From Diphasiastrum complanatum (Eukaryota; Streptophyta; Lycopodiopsida; Lycopodiales; Lycopodiaceae): a DNA stretch of 64,000 nucleotides. Below the pieces are notes generated by a model. It was not told the origin of the DNA and did no database searches. It worked only from the letters and a program-made list of their open reading frames with translations. Below, piece after piece: positions 34,604 to 46,605 of the stretch; the first letter of the stretch is position 1, and each line of letters opens with the position of its first letter. The stretch spans positions 3,460,974 to 3,524,973 of the forward strand of contig CM055093.1 of assembly GCA_029204225.1 (NCBI GenBank), written 5' to 3'. The translations under genes and the position numbers were made by a program.

Positions 34604-35409
34604 GGGCATGAGTTAAAAAAAAAATTGTTGTAATCTGCATCCAGTGTTCGGTTAATATAAGTAAAGTCAAATAATTATATAGAGCTCGACCATGGTACAC
34701 TTGAATGGCATGGATTTGCCCAAGTTGTTCGGCGCTTGGACTCCCGGTAAACTAATACGGGAGGCTTGTGGGGGCTAGTATAGCACGGTGGTGCTCTAGC
34801 ACCTAGCGCTGTGACCATCGCCCAGTCTCTGTCCATAAGTGTAATGAAAGATAATTGCTTACATGTAGAATGTATATGTGAAACTAATACGTTCTTTTTG
34901 CTCCTTTACTGATCAGTATGGCTTCTGCCCTGATACGGCTACGTTAAAAGTGTAGAACATATTGCTAAGTTATGAAATGAATGATTGGGAAGATTGGACG
35001 TACTTGTTTTTAATGCAACCTAGCTGATAAAGTAGTGAATCTTGTTTCAGACATGGATAACAACTGATGCTCAGCTATGACACATGCCTTTCTCACGCGA
35101 CTAGCTTGTGTAGTTTTGTTGTGTGGGATGGTGGTAGGTAACAGCCGAGTGTCTTAAAACTTGCTTTGCTTTATAGTACTCTACACTATTAAACTTTATA
35201 CAGCTGTATTTTTACATGTTATGCTATAAATTGAAGGGTTCAAAGGGTTTGGTCTTGAATTGTCAAGAGGGGCTATGTGAAATCTTATTACTCTCTCTCT
35301 AGCATCTCTGATGTCACCCCGACTACCCTTTGGTCGGGGTAGCACCTAACCTTTACCTTTACTTGTATTATATGGCTAACAAGGTCTATTGTATGATGTA
35401 GTCCACATG
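34604..35409. other. Unassigned; small hairpins, no gene seen
   Basis: No coding frame recognised. Local inverted repeats include CTCCCG/CGGGAG at 34741-34763 and competing AGCAC/GTGCT pairs at 34782-34802 within a short GC-rich island. The rest is AT-rich. Confidence 0.35.
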
Positions 35410-36273
35410 ATGGTTTCATGATGCGGTCACTCTTGGCTATGGGGAGCCCCTTCCTCCTCCTAGTCCTTTTGTTCAAACTATTATATGTTACATGAAGAAG
35501 GCTGTTGAAGTTCACAATTTGATTACTGCTTATGATATGACTACTTGTAATGTTGTTGGCCCGGATAATAAAATTATTTGCCTTGTTGATTTGATGTGCA
35601 TCATGAATTGGATCAAAATTTATACGGATTTTATTAAAAAGAAGGAACCCTTAGCATGCTTGAAAAAATCTATATGGAACTTTCAAACTATGCTAAACAA
35701 ATTGCTGCTAAGGAAAAATTTTGTAATACGCATATTCGAAAAGTATTTGCTTGCTTGGAAAAAGAAAATGGTGAATCCTCTATTGATACCCCTGTCCCTA
35801 CTACCGCTCCTACTTCACCTCACCCTTTGATTTTTACCAAAGACCTTGATGAAGACAATGCTTCTCAATTAGAGTCTTTCTCACAAGAAATATGTGATGT
35901 GGAAAATTAATCTGCCTTTGAATTTTGTCAAGCCAATAGTTGCCAAGTACCATTGATACCTAGTCGTGTCATTGAGTTTAAATATGCAAAAACTACTTAT
36001 AAACTTTGGAGCCTTCCTTCTGTCAACTTCCTTGCACCTATCTCTATTGAGCTCTGGATCGCTCTTGCTCATCTCACTGATGTAGAAGTCCAAGCATGCA
36101 AGCTTGCTGCTTTGCATAAGAATCCTTCTTTTGATACTCCTATTGTCTTTGATATTGTTATCAAGATGAGCAGGTTTGAACCTTCAAGATGTCCTTTTGA
36201 GCATACTTGGGCTAGAATTAGAGGCCATTTTGACACTGGCTTTAACAGAATGAACCTTATGTTTTGGTTTTGA
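35410..36273 (+). pseudogene. Unrecognised degenerate protein-coding stretch
   Basis: A continuous amino-acid-like pattern runs through two frames: WFHDAVTLGYGEPLPPPSP ... MKKAVEVHNLITAYDMTTC ... YTDFIKKKEP, then (shift near 35650) MELSNYAKQIAAKEKFCN ... KDLDEDNASQLESFSQE, a TAA at 35908, and in the same frame FEFCQANSCQVPLIPSRVIEFKY ... WARIRGHFDTGFNRM to a stop at 36273. It looks like an eroded gene or transposon ORF. I do not recognise the family. The following 470 bp to 36744 show nothing else. Confidence 0.35.
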
Positions 36274-36744
36274 GTTATGCAATTTGATATTAATTATAAT
36301 TATGTTGTATTGGACAACATCATTCATGATGGACTATAGGTGAGATTATTGAGTTTGTGATTGACTTTGTGACATGAGAAGGTTATTATGTTAGCTGGTT
36401 GCTCAAAGCAACAAATCGTTTTTATATTAGATGAAAGGATGTTAGATGCTAGAAAATGTGAAACATAGTTGAAGTTTTAACATATACTTGAAATTTAGTG
36501 TTATTAGTATTATTTCATATTTGATTGTATATAATTTGTCAAACATAGTTGGAGTTACAACATAGACTTCAAATATACGTTCTTCATTCATGAGCAACGA
36601 ATGTTGCTTGGTGGCTTTTCATTTTGTAGTAGAAGTATATTGGAGAGTGATCAAACCAATATGCATAAGTCGAACCAAATTGGCATTCATGGTTGTTACA
36701 ATGTGTCCATATGTGGTCAAGTTAAGAGTTGTATAGGATTGTTG

Positions 36745-37477
36745 TGTCAGAAATGGTGAACTCCTACAACTTTGTCGCAGCACGAACAAGAGGCGAAAGT
36801 CGAACGAGAACAATTCGCGACAGTCAACGTGTCTTTGACTCGAAGCACGAATGATTCGCGAATCGTAAACACACCTCTAGGGATGCAAAACGAAAACTAC
36901 GAAAAGAACGAAAGCACACGAAGAGAAGTCTTTCGCGCTGCCATCTGGCAGCTCAACGGGCTTCACGCCCAGCTGAAACAAATAGCAACAACGAAGACTA
37001 ACTAACTAGTTGATTGGCATTAACTAGTCTTGGGATTCTACGTTTGGCTATCTTAAAAACTCCACATAGTGGAGGTATAAACGATCCTCTCTGGATTATA
37101 ACGAAAAGAGTGAAAAGAGAGAGAATACAAAGATCTGTAAGAAACAGAGAGAGACGTAGCGAATAGAGTAAAAAAGTAAAATACCATAGTTGTGCATGAA
37201 AGTATGCCAACGAGCAGAACACAGCGAAGAGAGTCAATCCGCCAATGAGCGAGACACTGACGATCTCGCTCTAAAACCAAACTGATAATATAGTCGTTCC
37301 ATTTCGTGTATCTCTTGGTATTGTGTTGTGTCTCTTGATTGCTAGAATAAAAAATGTTCTGTGATGCATAGTCGAGTGTCTGGGATCCTGTAAGGGCTTC
37401 CGCATGAAAAGATAATTGTTCGCGAATCAGAAGAGAAAAGACGAACACGAAACAGTCTCTCCCTCGCTTCTGCGACA
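36745..37477 (+). repeat. 5' LTR of the older Copia
   Basis: TGTCAGAAATGGTGAACTCC to CTTCTGCGACA. It is rich in cgaa-type words (gaacgagaac, acgaatgattcgcgaatcg) and contains a 'cttaaaaactccacatag' segment. TGGTATCAGAGC follows directly at 37478-37489. Confidence 0.9.
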
Positions 37478-37482
37478 TGGTA

Positions 37483-38310
37483 TCAGAGCTTACAAGTCAT
37501 CACTACTGATATCCCATAGTTGTATGTAGAATGCCCTTTCTTCTTGCAGTGCATGCAAGCTATTGCTGGATTGAACCAGTATTTGTTGGCCGTACGGCCT
37601 GGTTTGTGGCTGTGATTGTAGGAAGAAGATTGTTGATTCGAGGACTTCATCTTCTCGAATCTTGGCTTGTTTTTGTTCTTCTTCTTTCCTTTCGTGAAGA
37701 GAGCCTTCTCTTGATCACTACTTCCCTCTCCTTCGTCTCTCATCAGTCTCTCATCAGCGACAAGACTGACTGCTTTGTCGAATGTCATATCTGGTAGACT
37801 CAATATGAGCATTCTCAGTGGCTGATAGGACGTTGATAGAGATTTCATGAAGTACATCAGTTGTTGTGGTGTTGGGACCTAATGCTCCTGTCCTGATGCA
37901 GCGAGTTGAGCGAAGATCGTTCGGATCTTTTCAACGTGTTGATCCAACTGGTTGTCATCCCACCGTATTGATTGCAGCTGATTGTGAAGGTTCATGACTG
38001 AAGCTGCAATCCTCACTTCATACTTATGCTTCAATCTTTCCCATGCTGCATGGCTGCTTTCGTAGTCTTCAATCTGCATGAGTAGATCCTCATTTATGGA
38101 CGAAACGATGATCGCCAATGTGCGCTCATCCTTTCCGATCCATTCAGCTCTCCTCGGGTCTCCCTCTGGAGGCTGCACCTCTGAGAGCTCGGTCACCGAC
38201 CAGATGCCTTCGCCCTTCAAGAGTGTTTTGATTTTGAGTTTCCAAATTCTATAATTTGTACCATCAAGACTGATTGCTACTCTGAGATTCGAACCAAAAA
38301 GAAAAAACAA
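37483..38310 (-). pseudogene. Copia Gag in inverted orientation
   Basis: Minus-strand reading: SLDGTNYRIWKLKIKTLL, ERTLAIIVSSI, YESSHAAWERLKHKYE, MNLHNQLQSIRWDD, LILSLPDMTFDKAVSLVADE and a knuckle remnant CMHCKKKGHSTYNY. This is a normal Copia UBN2 Gag of about 275 codons with a single in-frame TAG at 37879-37881. The knuckle has lost its last Cys (Tyr). Its N-terminus faces pol and its C-terminus faces the PBS. Transcription from the 5' LTR would yield antisense gag. Confidence 0.85.
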
Positions 38311-38340
38311 AGCTGAAAGACAAACATTGCAAAGTCATCA

Positions 38341-41330
38341 AAAGATGTTGAAAGAGGTGACGAAGCTTTCACGATACTCGACGAAGCTTCGACAAGCTAC
38401 TCTGAACACGACTACGATGTAGTCATTGATTCAGGAGCAACATCTCACATAACCTACAACAAGAAGATCTTGATCAACTTTCGCGAACTCGAAAATGATA
38501 GAGCAGTGATTCTAGGCGATGGAAACAGACACGATGTCAAAGGCATCGGCTCTCTATAGCTACGAACACTGTCAGGCCAAGAAGAGCTGACAGGAGCACT
38601 CTATGTGCCCTCACTCAGAAAGGATCTGCTATCTGTCTCCAAGATGGCAGATCTAGGCATTTGAGTTTTGTTCGACGGCAACACTTGACGTATGATCAAG
38701 AAGACGACAAACAAGTTGCTGACGGTCGGATGCAGAGAAGGAAATCTCTACCAGGCCAAAATAATCGGCAACTCTAAAAGCATGCTAAATGCTTCAAAAA
38801 ACGAAAATCAGCTCTGGCATAGAAGAATGTATCATCTAAACATGCGGAGCCTGTATGACATGAGCAGAAAGGGCATTGTCACAGGTCTCAAGATTTCAAG
38901 ATCTGAGACTGAGTTTTGCGAAGCTTGTCATAAAGGCAAGCAACATCGGAATCCATTCACACACGAGGAAGGAAGAGCCAAGAAAGTTCTTGAGCTTGTC
39001 CACTCTGATGTGTGTGGACCGATGAAAATAGATTCGCTCTCAGGTTCGAGATATTTTCTAATGTTCATAGATAATTACAACCGAATGACCACGATCTACT
39101 ACTTGAAGAAGAAATCTGAAGTATTTCATTCTTTCAAGAAGTTCGTGGCGTTCGTAGAGCGACACACCTCGAAAAAGATATAGATCCTTAGATCTAACAA
39201 TGGAGGTGAATACAAAAGCACAGAATTCTCAAGATTCTGTGAAGAACAGGGGATCCAACACCAGTTCACTCCTGCATACACACCAGAATACAATGGTCTA
39301 GCAAAAAGAAAAATAGAACGCTAGTCCAAGGAGCCAGATGCATGATAGCACGGGCTCAATTGCCAAGCCAATTCTGGGCCGAGGCAATAGCTGCAACTGT
39401 ACACCTACAAAACAGATCTACAATGACAACGTTGGAGAACAAAATACCATACGAAATGTGGACAGACAGAAAGCCCGATCTATCATACGTACACGTGTTT
39501 GGATGTGCAGCATACAAGCACATTCCAAAGGAAAAGATAAACAAGCTCGATGACAAATTCGAGCAAACAATCATGGTCGGATACTCGAACGGAACACGTG
39601 TGTACAAACTCTACGATCCAACCACAAAGAAGGTTGTTTCGAACAAAGATGTGAAGTTCGACGAGTCCACATTCCCTGGACTGAAAGACCAAAGAGGACA
39701 TGAGATCTTCACACTGCTGCTTATTCAAGAGGGAGATTGAGGACATACATCAAATCATAATGCAGAGTCCCAGACTCCAGAGCAGCAAGAAGCAGAGGAT
39801 CGACCCCACGAACAAGAAATGTTCGAGCAGTGACGAAATAAACCTCGAAGATCAACGAGACAAAGAAGACCTCTAGACCGCTACTTTGACAATCTTCAAT
39901 GGAGCGAAGACACACATTACGAATACTACAGCTTCGTTGAAGAGCCAACAACGTACCAAAAAGTTATCCATAGTCCAGAGGGAGAATTTTGGAAGCAGGC
40001 AATGTCAGAGGAGATCGAGTCGATGAGGCAAAACGAGGCATGGACATTAGAGCCACTGCTAAAATCAGATGGCATTATTGGCCGCTACAAAGCAAGGCTT
40101 GTCACGAAGGGCTACACGTAGAGATATGGTGTCGGCTATTTCGACACATATTCGTCCATGGTGAAGATGACAAGCATAAGGCTACTCCTTGCATACACCA
40201 CACAGTACAATCTAGAGATTCACCAGATTGACGTGAAAACAGCCTTTCTCCACGGAGATCTAGAGGAGAAAATCTTCATGAAGCAACCTGAAGGCTATGA
40301 AGACCCCGACAACAGACAATATGTCTGTCGATTGCAGAGATGCATCTATGGTCTAAAACAGGCATCACGGGCCTGGTACAAAAAGCTTGATGGTATTCTG
40401 AAGTCTCTAGACTTCAACCCTACTCAACCAAACTACAATGTCTACATCAAAAGAGGAGAAAATGATTTTGTGAGACTGACCATTTTCGTGGATGATTCGT
40501 TGATGATAGGAAACTCCTTGATGTTGATCAAAGACACGAAGAGTCAGATTTTTGAAAGCTACGAAATCACAAATCTTGGAGAAGCAACAAAATGCATAGG
40601 ACTGGAGATCAGAAGAGATCAAACAAATGGCGAAATGCACTTGAGTCAGTCAGAATATGTCAGAAAAGTGTTGAAGCAGTACCACATGATGGACTGCAAA
40701 GAGAAAGCCACACCAATGATAGCTGGAGCCAAGCTCACGAAACAGGATTGCCCAAAAACAGAACTAGAAGAACAGAAGATGACAGGTATAACCTATCAAA
40801 ACTTAATCGGGAGTATGATGTACTTGACCATTTGTACCAGACCGGATCTGGCCTTCTCTGTTTACGCATTGAGCTAATTCTGTTCCAATCCTGGTCTAGC
40901 ACGTTGGCAAATGGCCAAACGAATCCTACAGTATCTGAAGAGTACCCAGAATATTAGATTAACCTACAGAGCTAGAAACGAAGAGAAAAGATTCGAGCTG
41001 CATCACTACAGTGATGCGAGCTGGGCGAGCTGCAAAGATGACAACAAGTCCATTACTGGGGGATGTAGAATAGTGTGCGGAGATGCAATTAGCTGGATAT
41101 GCAAAAAGCAAACCCTGGTAGCTCAATCCTCTTGCAAAGTTGAGTATGTCACAGCCTCGAAAGTGGTGAATGAGGTAGTGTGGCTGCAGATGATGTTGGA
41201 GGCAATCGGGATACCACAAGAGGGACCAAGCATGATGATGATGAACTCTCAGAGTGCCATCTATCTATCTCAGAATCCTGTCTTCCATTCAAAGACGAAG
41301 CACATTCCTCTGAAATACCATCACATTTGA
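38341..41330 (+). pseudogene. Copia Pol (protease-integrase-RT-RNase H), broken
   Basis: Protease: VVIDSGATSHITYN (about 38418). Pre-integrase: LWHRRMYHLNMRSL ... CEACHKGKQ. Integrase: HSDVCGP is kept, but LRSNNGGEY has Asn for the catalytic Asp, and GLAKRKIER has Lys for the catalytic Glu. RT: DVKTAFLHGDLEEKIFMKQPEGY, YGLKQASRAWY, TIFVDDSLMIGN. RNase H: YSDASWASCKDD, QSSCKVEYVTA (usual STEAEY changed), KHIPLKYHHI. Stops at about 38560, 39181 and 40876 and several frameshifts are present. Both catalytic changes are G-to-A on the sense strand. Confidence 0.88.
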
Positions 41331-41483
41331 GATTTGATCTCGAAAGGAGAGCTCCAGGTCCAATTCATAAAATTAGAAAGTATGATTGCAGATCTCCTCA
41401 CAAAACCGCTCGGCAAGCCACTCTTTACCAAGCAAAGAGAGGCAATTGGATAAACGATCAAAGCTGCAAGGTTCAAGAGGGAG

Positions 41484-42128
41484 TGTTAGAAATGGTGAAC
41501 TCATGCAACTTTGTCGCAACACGAACAAGACACGAAGGTCGAACGAGAACAATTCGCGACAGTCAACGTGTCGTTGACTCGAAGCACAAACGATTCGCAA
41601 ATCAATCGCGAATTGTAAACACACCTCCAGGGACGCAAAATGAAAACTACAAAAAGAAACAAAAAGAATGAAAACACACGAAGAGAAGTCTTTCGCCTGC
41701 CAGCTGGCAACTCAACGGGCTTCACGCCCAGCTGAAACGAATAGCAACAATGGAGACTAACTAACTAGTTGATTGGCATTAACTGGTCTTGTGATTCTAC
41801 GTTTGGCTATCTTAAAAACTCCACATAGTGGAGGTATAAACGATCATCTCTGGATCATAACAAAAAGAGTGAAAAGAGAGAGAATACAGAGATCTGTAAA
41901 AAACAGAGAGAGACGTAGCAAATAGAGTAAAAAGATAAAATACCATAGTTGTGCATGAAAGTCTGCCAATGAACAGAGCACAGCGAAAGAGCAGAGAGTC
42001 AATCCACCAACAAGTGAGACACTGACGATAATACAGTCGCTCCATTTCGTGTATCTCTTGGTCTTGTTTTGTGTCTCTTGATTGCTAGAATAAAATATGT
42101 TCTATGATGCGTAGTCGAGTGTCTGGGA
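41484..42128 (+). repeat. 3' LTR of the older Copia, right end missing
   Basis: Starts TGTTAGAAATGGTGAAC after the purine tract caagagggag. It matches the 5' LTR up to gtgtctggga, then breaks, lacking about 92 bp. A unique stretch of roughly 100 bp follows before G1 sequence starts near 42228. Confidence 0.88.
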
Positions 42129-42239
42129 GGGTTATTTGGTGCACTTAACCTAGTCGGTGAACATGAACATATGATCAATGATGAAATGGCTTATCCGATC
42201 ACTAACTATCTCCACTGGGCATCCAAAGCAATCAGGATC

Positions 42240-43198
42240 TTAGTGGCCAACGATTCATAAGGATACGGAGGAATACTTAAAAAAGTGCGATGTGTGCCAA
42301 AGGGCAAGAAGGCCAACCTACTGCACCCGGTCTTAGCCCAAGCACCATTTGAGAAGTGGGGATTGGATTACATCGGTCCAATTCACCCTGCGACAAGGAG
42401 TTCCTAGGCTTGATACATAATCGTAGCCATAGACTACCTCACCAAATGGGTCGAAGCCAAGGCAGTAAGACTAGTTGATGCTAGGATCAATGCCAAGTTC
42501 CTTTATGAAAATATCATTATACGCTTCGGATGCCCAGTAGAGCTAGTCTGCAATCACGGGAGCCATTTCATCAATGAGACCATCAAGGTCCTGTTGGAGG
42601 AATTCTTCGTGATCCACAGAACCAGTATGCCTTATTATCCTCGTGGTAATGGGCAAGCAGAGTCATCCAATAAGATCACGTGTAGCGTGCTCATGGAAAC
42701 AGTTGAAGCTAGCAGATCAGATTGGGAACATAAGCTGCATGCTGCACTGTGGGCATTCAGGACATCATATAAAGGAAGAACTGATCAAACACCTTTTCAA
42801 CTAGTATATGGTCAGGATGTTGTGATGCCAGTAGAGTTTTTAGTTCCTTCATTAAGGATTGCCACCATGCAACATCTTAGTGAGTCCAAATCTCTACAGC
42901 TACGTAACGAAGCTCTACATAAACTCTGTGAAACACGCTTACTAGCTGTGCATGCACTGGCAGCTGAAAAGGAAAGACACAAAGCATGGCATGATTGCAG
43001 GTTACAAAAGAAGAATCTTTGTCCGGAGATCTGGTCCTGATGTATAAAACCAAGGCGATCAAAGGGAAATTAAAATTTATAGGCGAAGGTCCCTATCGGA
43101 TCAAGGAAATTCTTAATCATGGAGCCGTAAATTTAGAAAAGTTAGATGGGACACCATTCGATACACCCATCAACGGTAGCCGGTTGCACAAGTACTAG
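42240..43198 (+). pseudogene. G1 integrase, copy 3, broken
   Basis: KKCDVC(Q)RARRP, TMPYYPRGNGQAESSNK, WEHKLHAALWAF, QTPFQLVYGQD and a good C-terminal GEGPYRIKEILNHGAVNLE (GPY/F-type module) ending at TAG 43196. The second catalytic Asp is lost: GTC TGC AAT CAC (VCNHG) stands where copy 2 has VSDHG. Frames change near 42300, 42410, 42590 and 43020. Confidence 0.8.
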
Positions 43199-43200
43199 CC

Positions 43201-44277
43201 ACTATAGTGAGATAGATCCAGATTGGTGGGGGCACGTTACAAAAAGCTAATCTGCTAAGCCATCACCGCTAGATATAAGAAGATCAAGCCAAGATCAAGC
43301 TAAATCCATCAAGATTCAGCCAGATTTGGCAAGATCGGGAAAATCCATCAGAAACCAGATCTAGATAGGATCATCAGATTGACTGAGGGATCTGTTACCA
43401 AGTATCATCAGAACTTCCAGAGAACTACCGACAGTCAGATCAAGCCTGGATGAAGCTGATTAGCAGTTTACATAAATTAAAAATCAGAAAATCTCAAGAT
43501 CTCATCAAAAAAACACTCTAAAAGAGCACTTTTTCATGATTTTTTTAGATCCCTTGGGAGATAGCTCTTGAGACTTGGATAGTCACTAGATCTGACTCAG
43601 ATGCATCCATGAAAATCTCTACGAGAGTTTCTGATGGAGGAATCACCATTTTTTAGTGTGTGCGAGGGTTTCCAAAAGCTGAATTTTTAGAACCCCCGCA
43701 GAGCATCAAGATCAACTTACCAACCCTCGCAAGGTGGCGAAATGGAATCATAGCAATGAAATTAGCCTGCCTACATGGTCTAATCTTGAAAATCCAATCA
43801 CATGAACAAATTGTGCGAGAGATCACTTCCTGCGAGAGTTGAAACCTCGCAGACAACTTGAACCCTCGCAGAACCTTCGCATAGCAGTCAAATCACCTTT
43901 TGAACTCTCGCAGACTTCCTTGAGGTCTTAGAATTTTGTAAAGAAGGTGCTTGCAAAAATTTGGGTGGAACTAAACAAGGGAAAGTGGATTTCACCTAAT
44001 ACGCACTCTAAATTCTACTATATAAGGGCTGAATTTGAGTCATTTGTCACATTTGCTAGCGAAGCTCTGCCAAAATCTACACTAGAATTACCAAGTTTTC
44101 CGTTTGTGACCAAACTTTCTACCAGCTATCATCCGATCATACTGAACACTAATCTGCGCTCTAAACTACACTTCTTGTCATCCAACACTCGTTGTTCACA
44201 GTTTTCTGCCGTTTCCACACCTTTTTTCATTTTTCATCGTTTTCCTACTTTTTTGATCTCTAATCATCACTGCTAAC
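43201..44277 (+). other. G1 spacer between integrase and extra ORF, copy 3
   Basis: Colinear with 28236-29338. It contains the same CTCGCAGA/TGCGAGAG motif cluster (43660-43920, for example tgcgagagatcacttcctgcgagagttgaaacctcgcaga) and the tatataagggctgaat word near 44020, ahead of the extra ORF. No gene. Confidence 0.6.
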
Positions 44278-46560
44278 ATGGCCTCCTCATCTTCTGAAGA
44301 CTCTGGCACCAAACAGGTGATCCAGCGTGACATCCCTGAGGCCACACAGATTTGGCATCTACTCTCTGTCGCTTTGATCCAACCATGGCTGCAGACAGCC
44401 GGCGTACTTCTAGGGGCAATGGGTTTTTACCCAGCGCTTTTCCATTCTAAGATTAACATGGGCCTCGCCCTTCATGCTTACGCCACCTGGGACGAGGAAA
44501 AGACTCGTTTCCACTTCCTATACCAAGGTACCATGTACAAGGTCAGGATTAACGCAGACTCGATGGTCAGCATTGGCATTATGTCCGGTGATCGTCACCC
44601 AAACTGCACCAGAAATCCCAATTCAGATTAACAATGGTTACCTTTTAGATGCTATCACGGAACCTGCTATTAAGACGGCTATGCATCTGTTGAATAACTT
44701 TATGGTTATTTCAACATTTCAAGAATCCACTCTAAGCTACTGAGTCAGATAGTGGAATCCTATCTGGAATTCCCTGGCCCCTCCATTGTGCCATACGACT
44801 GGCATAGCTTCCTTATTCATGAACTAACCAACTCTATCAAACCCAACAACCGTGAGTGTATCGCAGCAGGCCCCCTGTTGTGTAACTTTGTCTGCGCACT
44901 TCTCGAGATGAAAGTGCGAGGTTTCCAATGCTCATCTCTTTTGTCTACTCTCGTGCCACATACTAACCTTTATCCGCCATCTCAAACATCCACCTCCTCC
45001 CAACCTGCAGTTATTAACACAACGGCCAGCAAACGAATGCGTCGTGGGGCTGCCTCTACATCCACATCTCCACCTGCTACCCAAAAATGCACCTCCACTA
45101 CCGCACTAACCACCCCATCAACTACCGCCACTTCTTCTTTCGTGCAACCCGTCACTCCGATCTTTGTTGTCGCTACCTCTCTTCTTGTTCCATCCACATC
45201 TGTTTATGTGTCTACCCCCATTTCTTCTGTTGATACGATTCCTATTTTTGTTCTGTTATCCACTACTCCGTCCATCACCATCGCATCTTCCATCACTCCT
45301 GCCGCCACCATTGCTTCCATTCTGTTCAATCCTTTTGATTATCAATTATCTCTAGACACTCTGGCGTGGATGCAAGTCATCAATTTTTCACCTCCACGCC
45401 AGACCCTTTCTTTCGGCATCAGGTGCAAGTTTATAGCCAAACCTTAAATAGCTACCAGACAGAGTTCAACAAATATCGGACAAGCGCAACTCACGAGCTC
45501 GCCCAGGCCAAACAAGCCCTCAAGGCGTACCAAAAATTCATGGACACGAAGGCCGAGCCCACCCTCGTGGTAATTCCACCACCATCGATTTTTGACGCTG
45601 CACAGGCCAGTACCAGCCAAGAACAAAGCCAACAGGCAGCAGGGGGATTTAACCAAGATCAAGGGTCTGAAGGCCAAGATCAAGGGCAAACAGATACGGC
45701 TATTGAGACGCGAGACCAGGGCCAAGGCGCAGATACCAGCCAAAGCCAAGCCACATCATCCAGAGGTTTGCGCATGATATATGTCAGCCGGGCCTTCCGA
45801 AAACCCAAGTTTGTGGAAGAGAAAATCAACGAATTCCTATCAAAGTCTCCCCATGAGTCATCAAGAGGCGGCTGACAGATATCATTTTCAGCTCAGACCA
45901 TAAAGGGCAAAGAACTGCAAGCATTACCCGCCCTCCAACCACAACTAGAGTGGCGTCATCAGTTGTTCGAAAGATACCCTGCGGCCATCAGGGCCTACGT
46001 GATGAGTCCCCAACAATTACGGGTGAACGTGCACTTCCTGCCATGTACACGAAGATCCAAATGGGTGGAATGCGGCACCCCTTTGGACAAGATCAAACTT
46101 CATAATTTCAATTGGCTGATCATACAGTCAGAATATGGGTGGACTACGGATGTAGATGCCAGAAGGGCTCTCACCGCGTTCGCAAACCATTATATCAATT
46201 GTCCCGATCCAACAGTCCGCGCGATAGTCACTTACATCTGAGACCTAGAACATCTAATGGAAATCGAGACTAAATGGGACAATTTTCTCCCATCCATATT
46301 CTTTGACGTTAATAAGGCATTACCTTCAGACAAAGTCGAAGATCAGCTGCCAATCGCTCGTGCGTATTACCGAGCTGCACTTCTGGGCAATCCATGGACA
46401 CGCAGATTCCAAACATGGGTCGACCAAGATTGACTGCGAGGAGTCCACAAGTCCCTTCACACGCCCAAGGACTTGAAGAAACTGGACCGTCTCAACTTCA
46501 TGGAGGACGTCACCACCTACCTGATCCAGCAAAGACGGGCGAAGAAAGCACTATACTAAA
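44278..46560 (+). pseudogene. G1 extra ORF downstream of pol, copy 3
   Basis: The most complete version of the third ORF. It has the N-terminal domain (MASSSSEDSGTKQ, AMGFYPALFHSKINMGLAL, YKVRINADSMVSIG), then FPGPSIVPYDWHSFLIHEL, LLCNFVCALLEMKVRGF and a long Ser/Thr/Pro tail. This is followed in other frames by a helical Gln/Ala-rich part (ATHELAQAKQALKAYQKFM), a Gln/Gly-rich low-complexity stretch and a C-terminal domain (FERYPAAIRAYVM, LHNFNWLIIQSEYGWTTD). The coiled-coil plus low-complexity design and the position after integrase fit the env-like or 'ORF3' proteins of Athila relatives. Function is unknown. Broken by frameshifts near 44610, 44740, 45430, 45890 and 46240. Confidence 0.55.
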
Positions 46561-46605
46561 CCGGCAGAGTGCCGAGGGACCGACACTACTTCAGGCCGTG
46601 GGTCC

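Larger units (their letters stand above)
36745..42128 (+). mobile_element. Older Copia with internally inverted gag
   Basis: It is framed by a 733-bp 5' LTR (36745-37477) and a 3' LTR truncated by about 90 bp (41484-42128). The PBS follows the 5' LTR, and pol (protease to RNase H) lies on the plus strand at 38410-41330. Between PBS and pol, gag reads on the minus strand (37483-38310), opposite to everything else. LTRs differ at many positions and by indels, so the insertion is much older than the Copia at 19.5 kb. No target duplication can be tested because the right end is lost. Confidence 0.9.
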
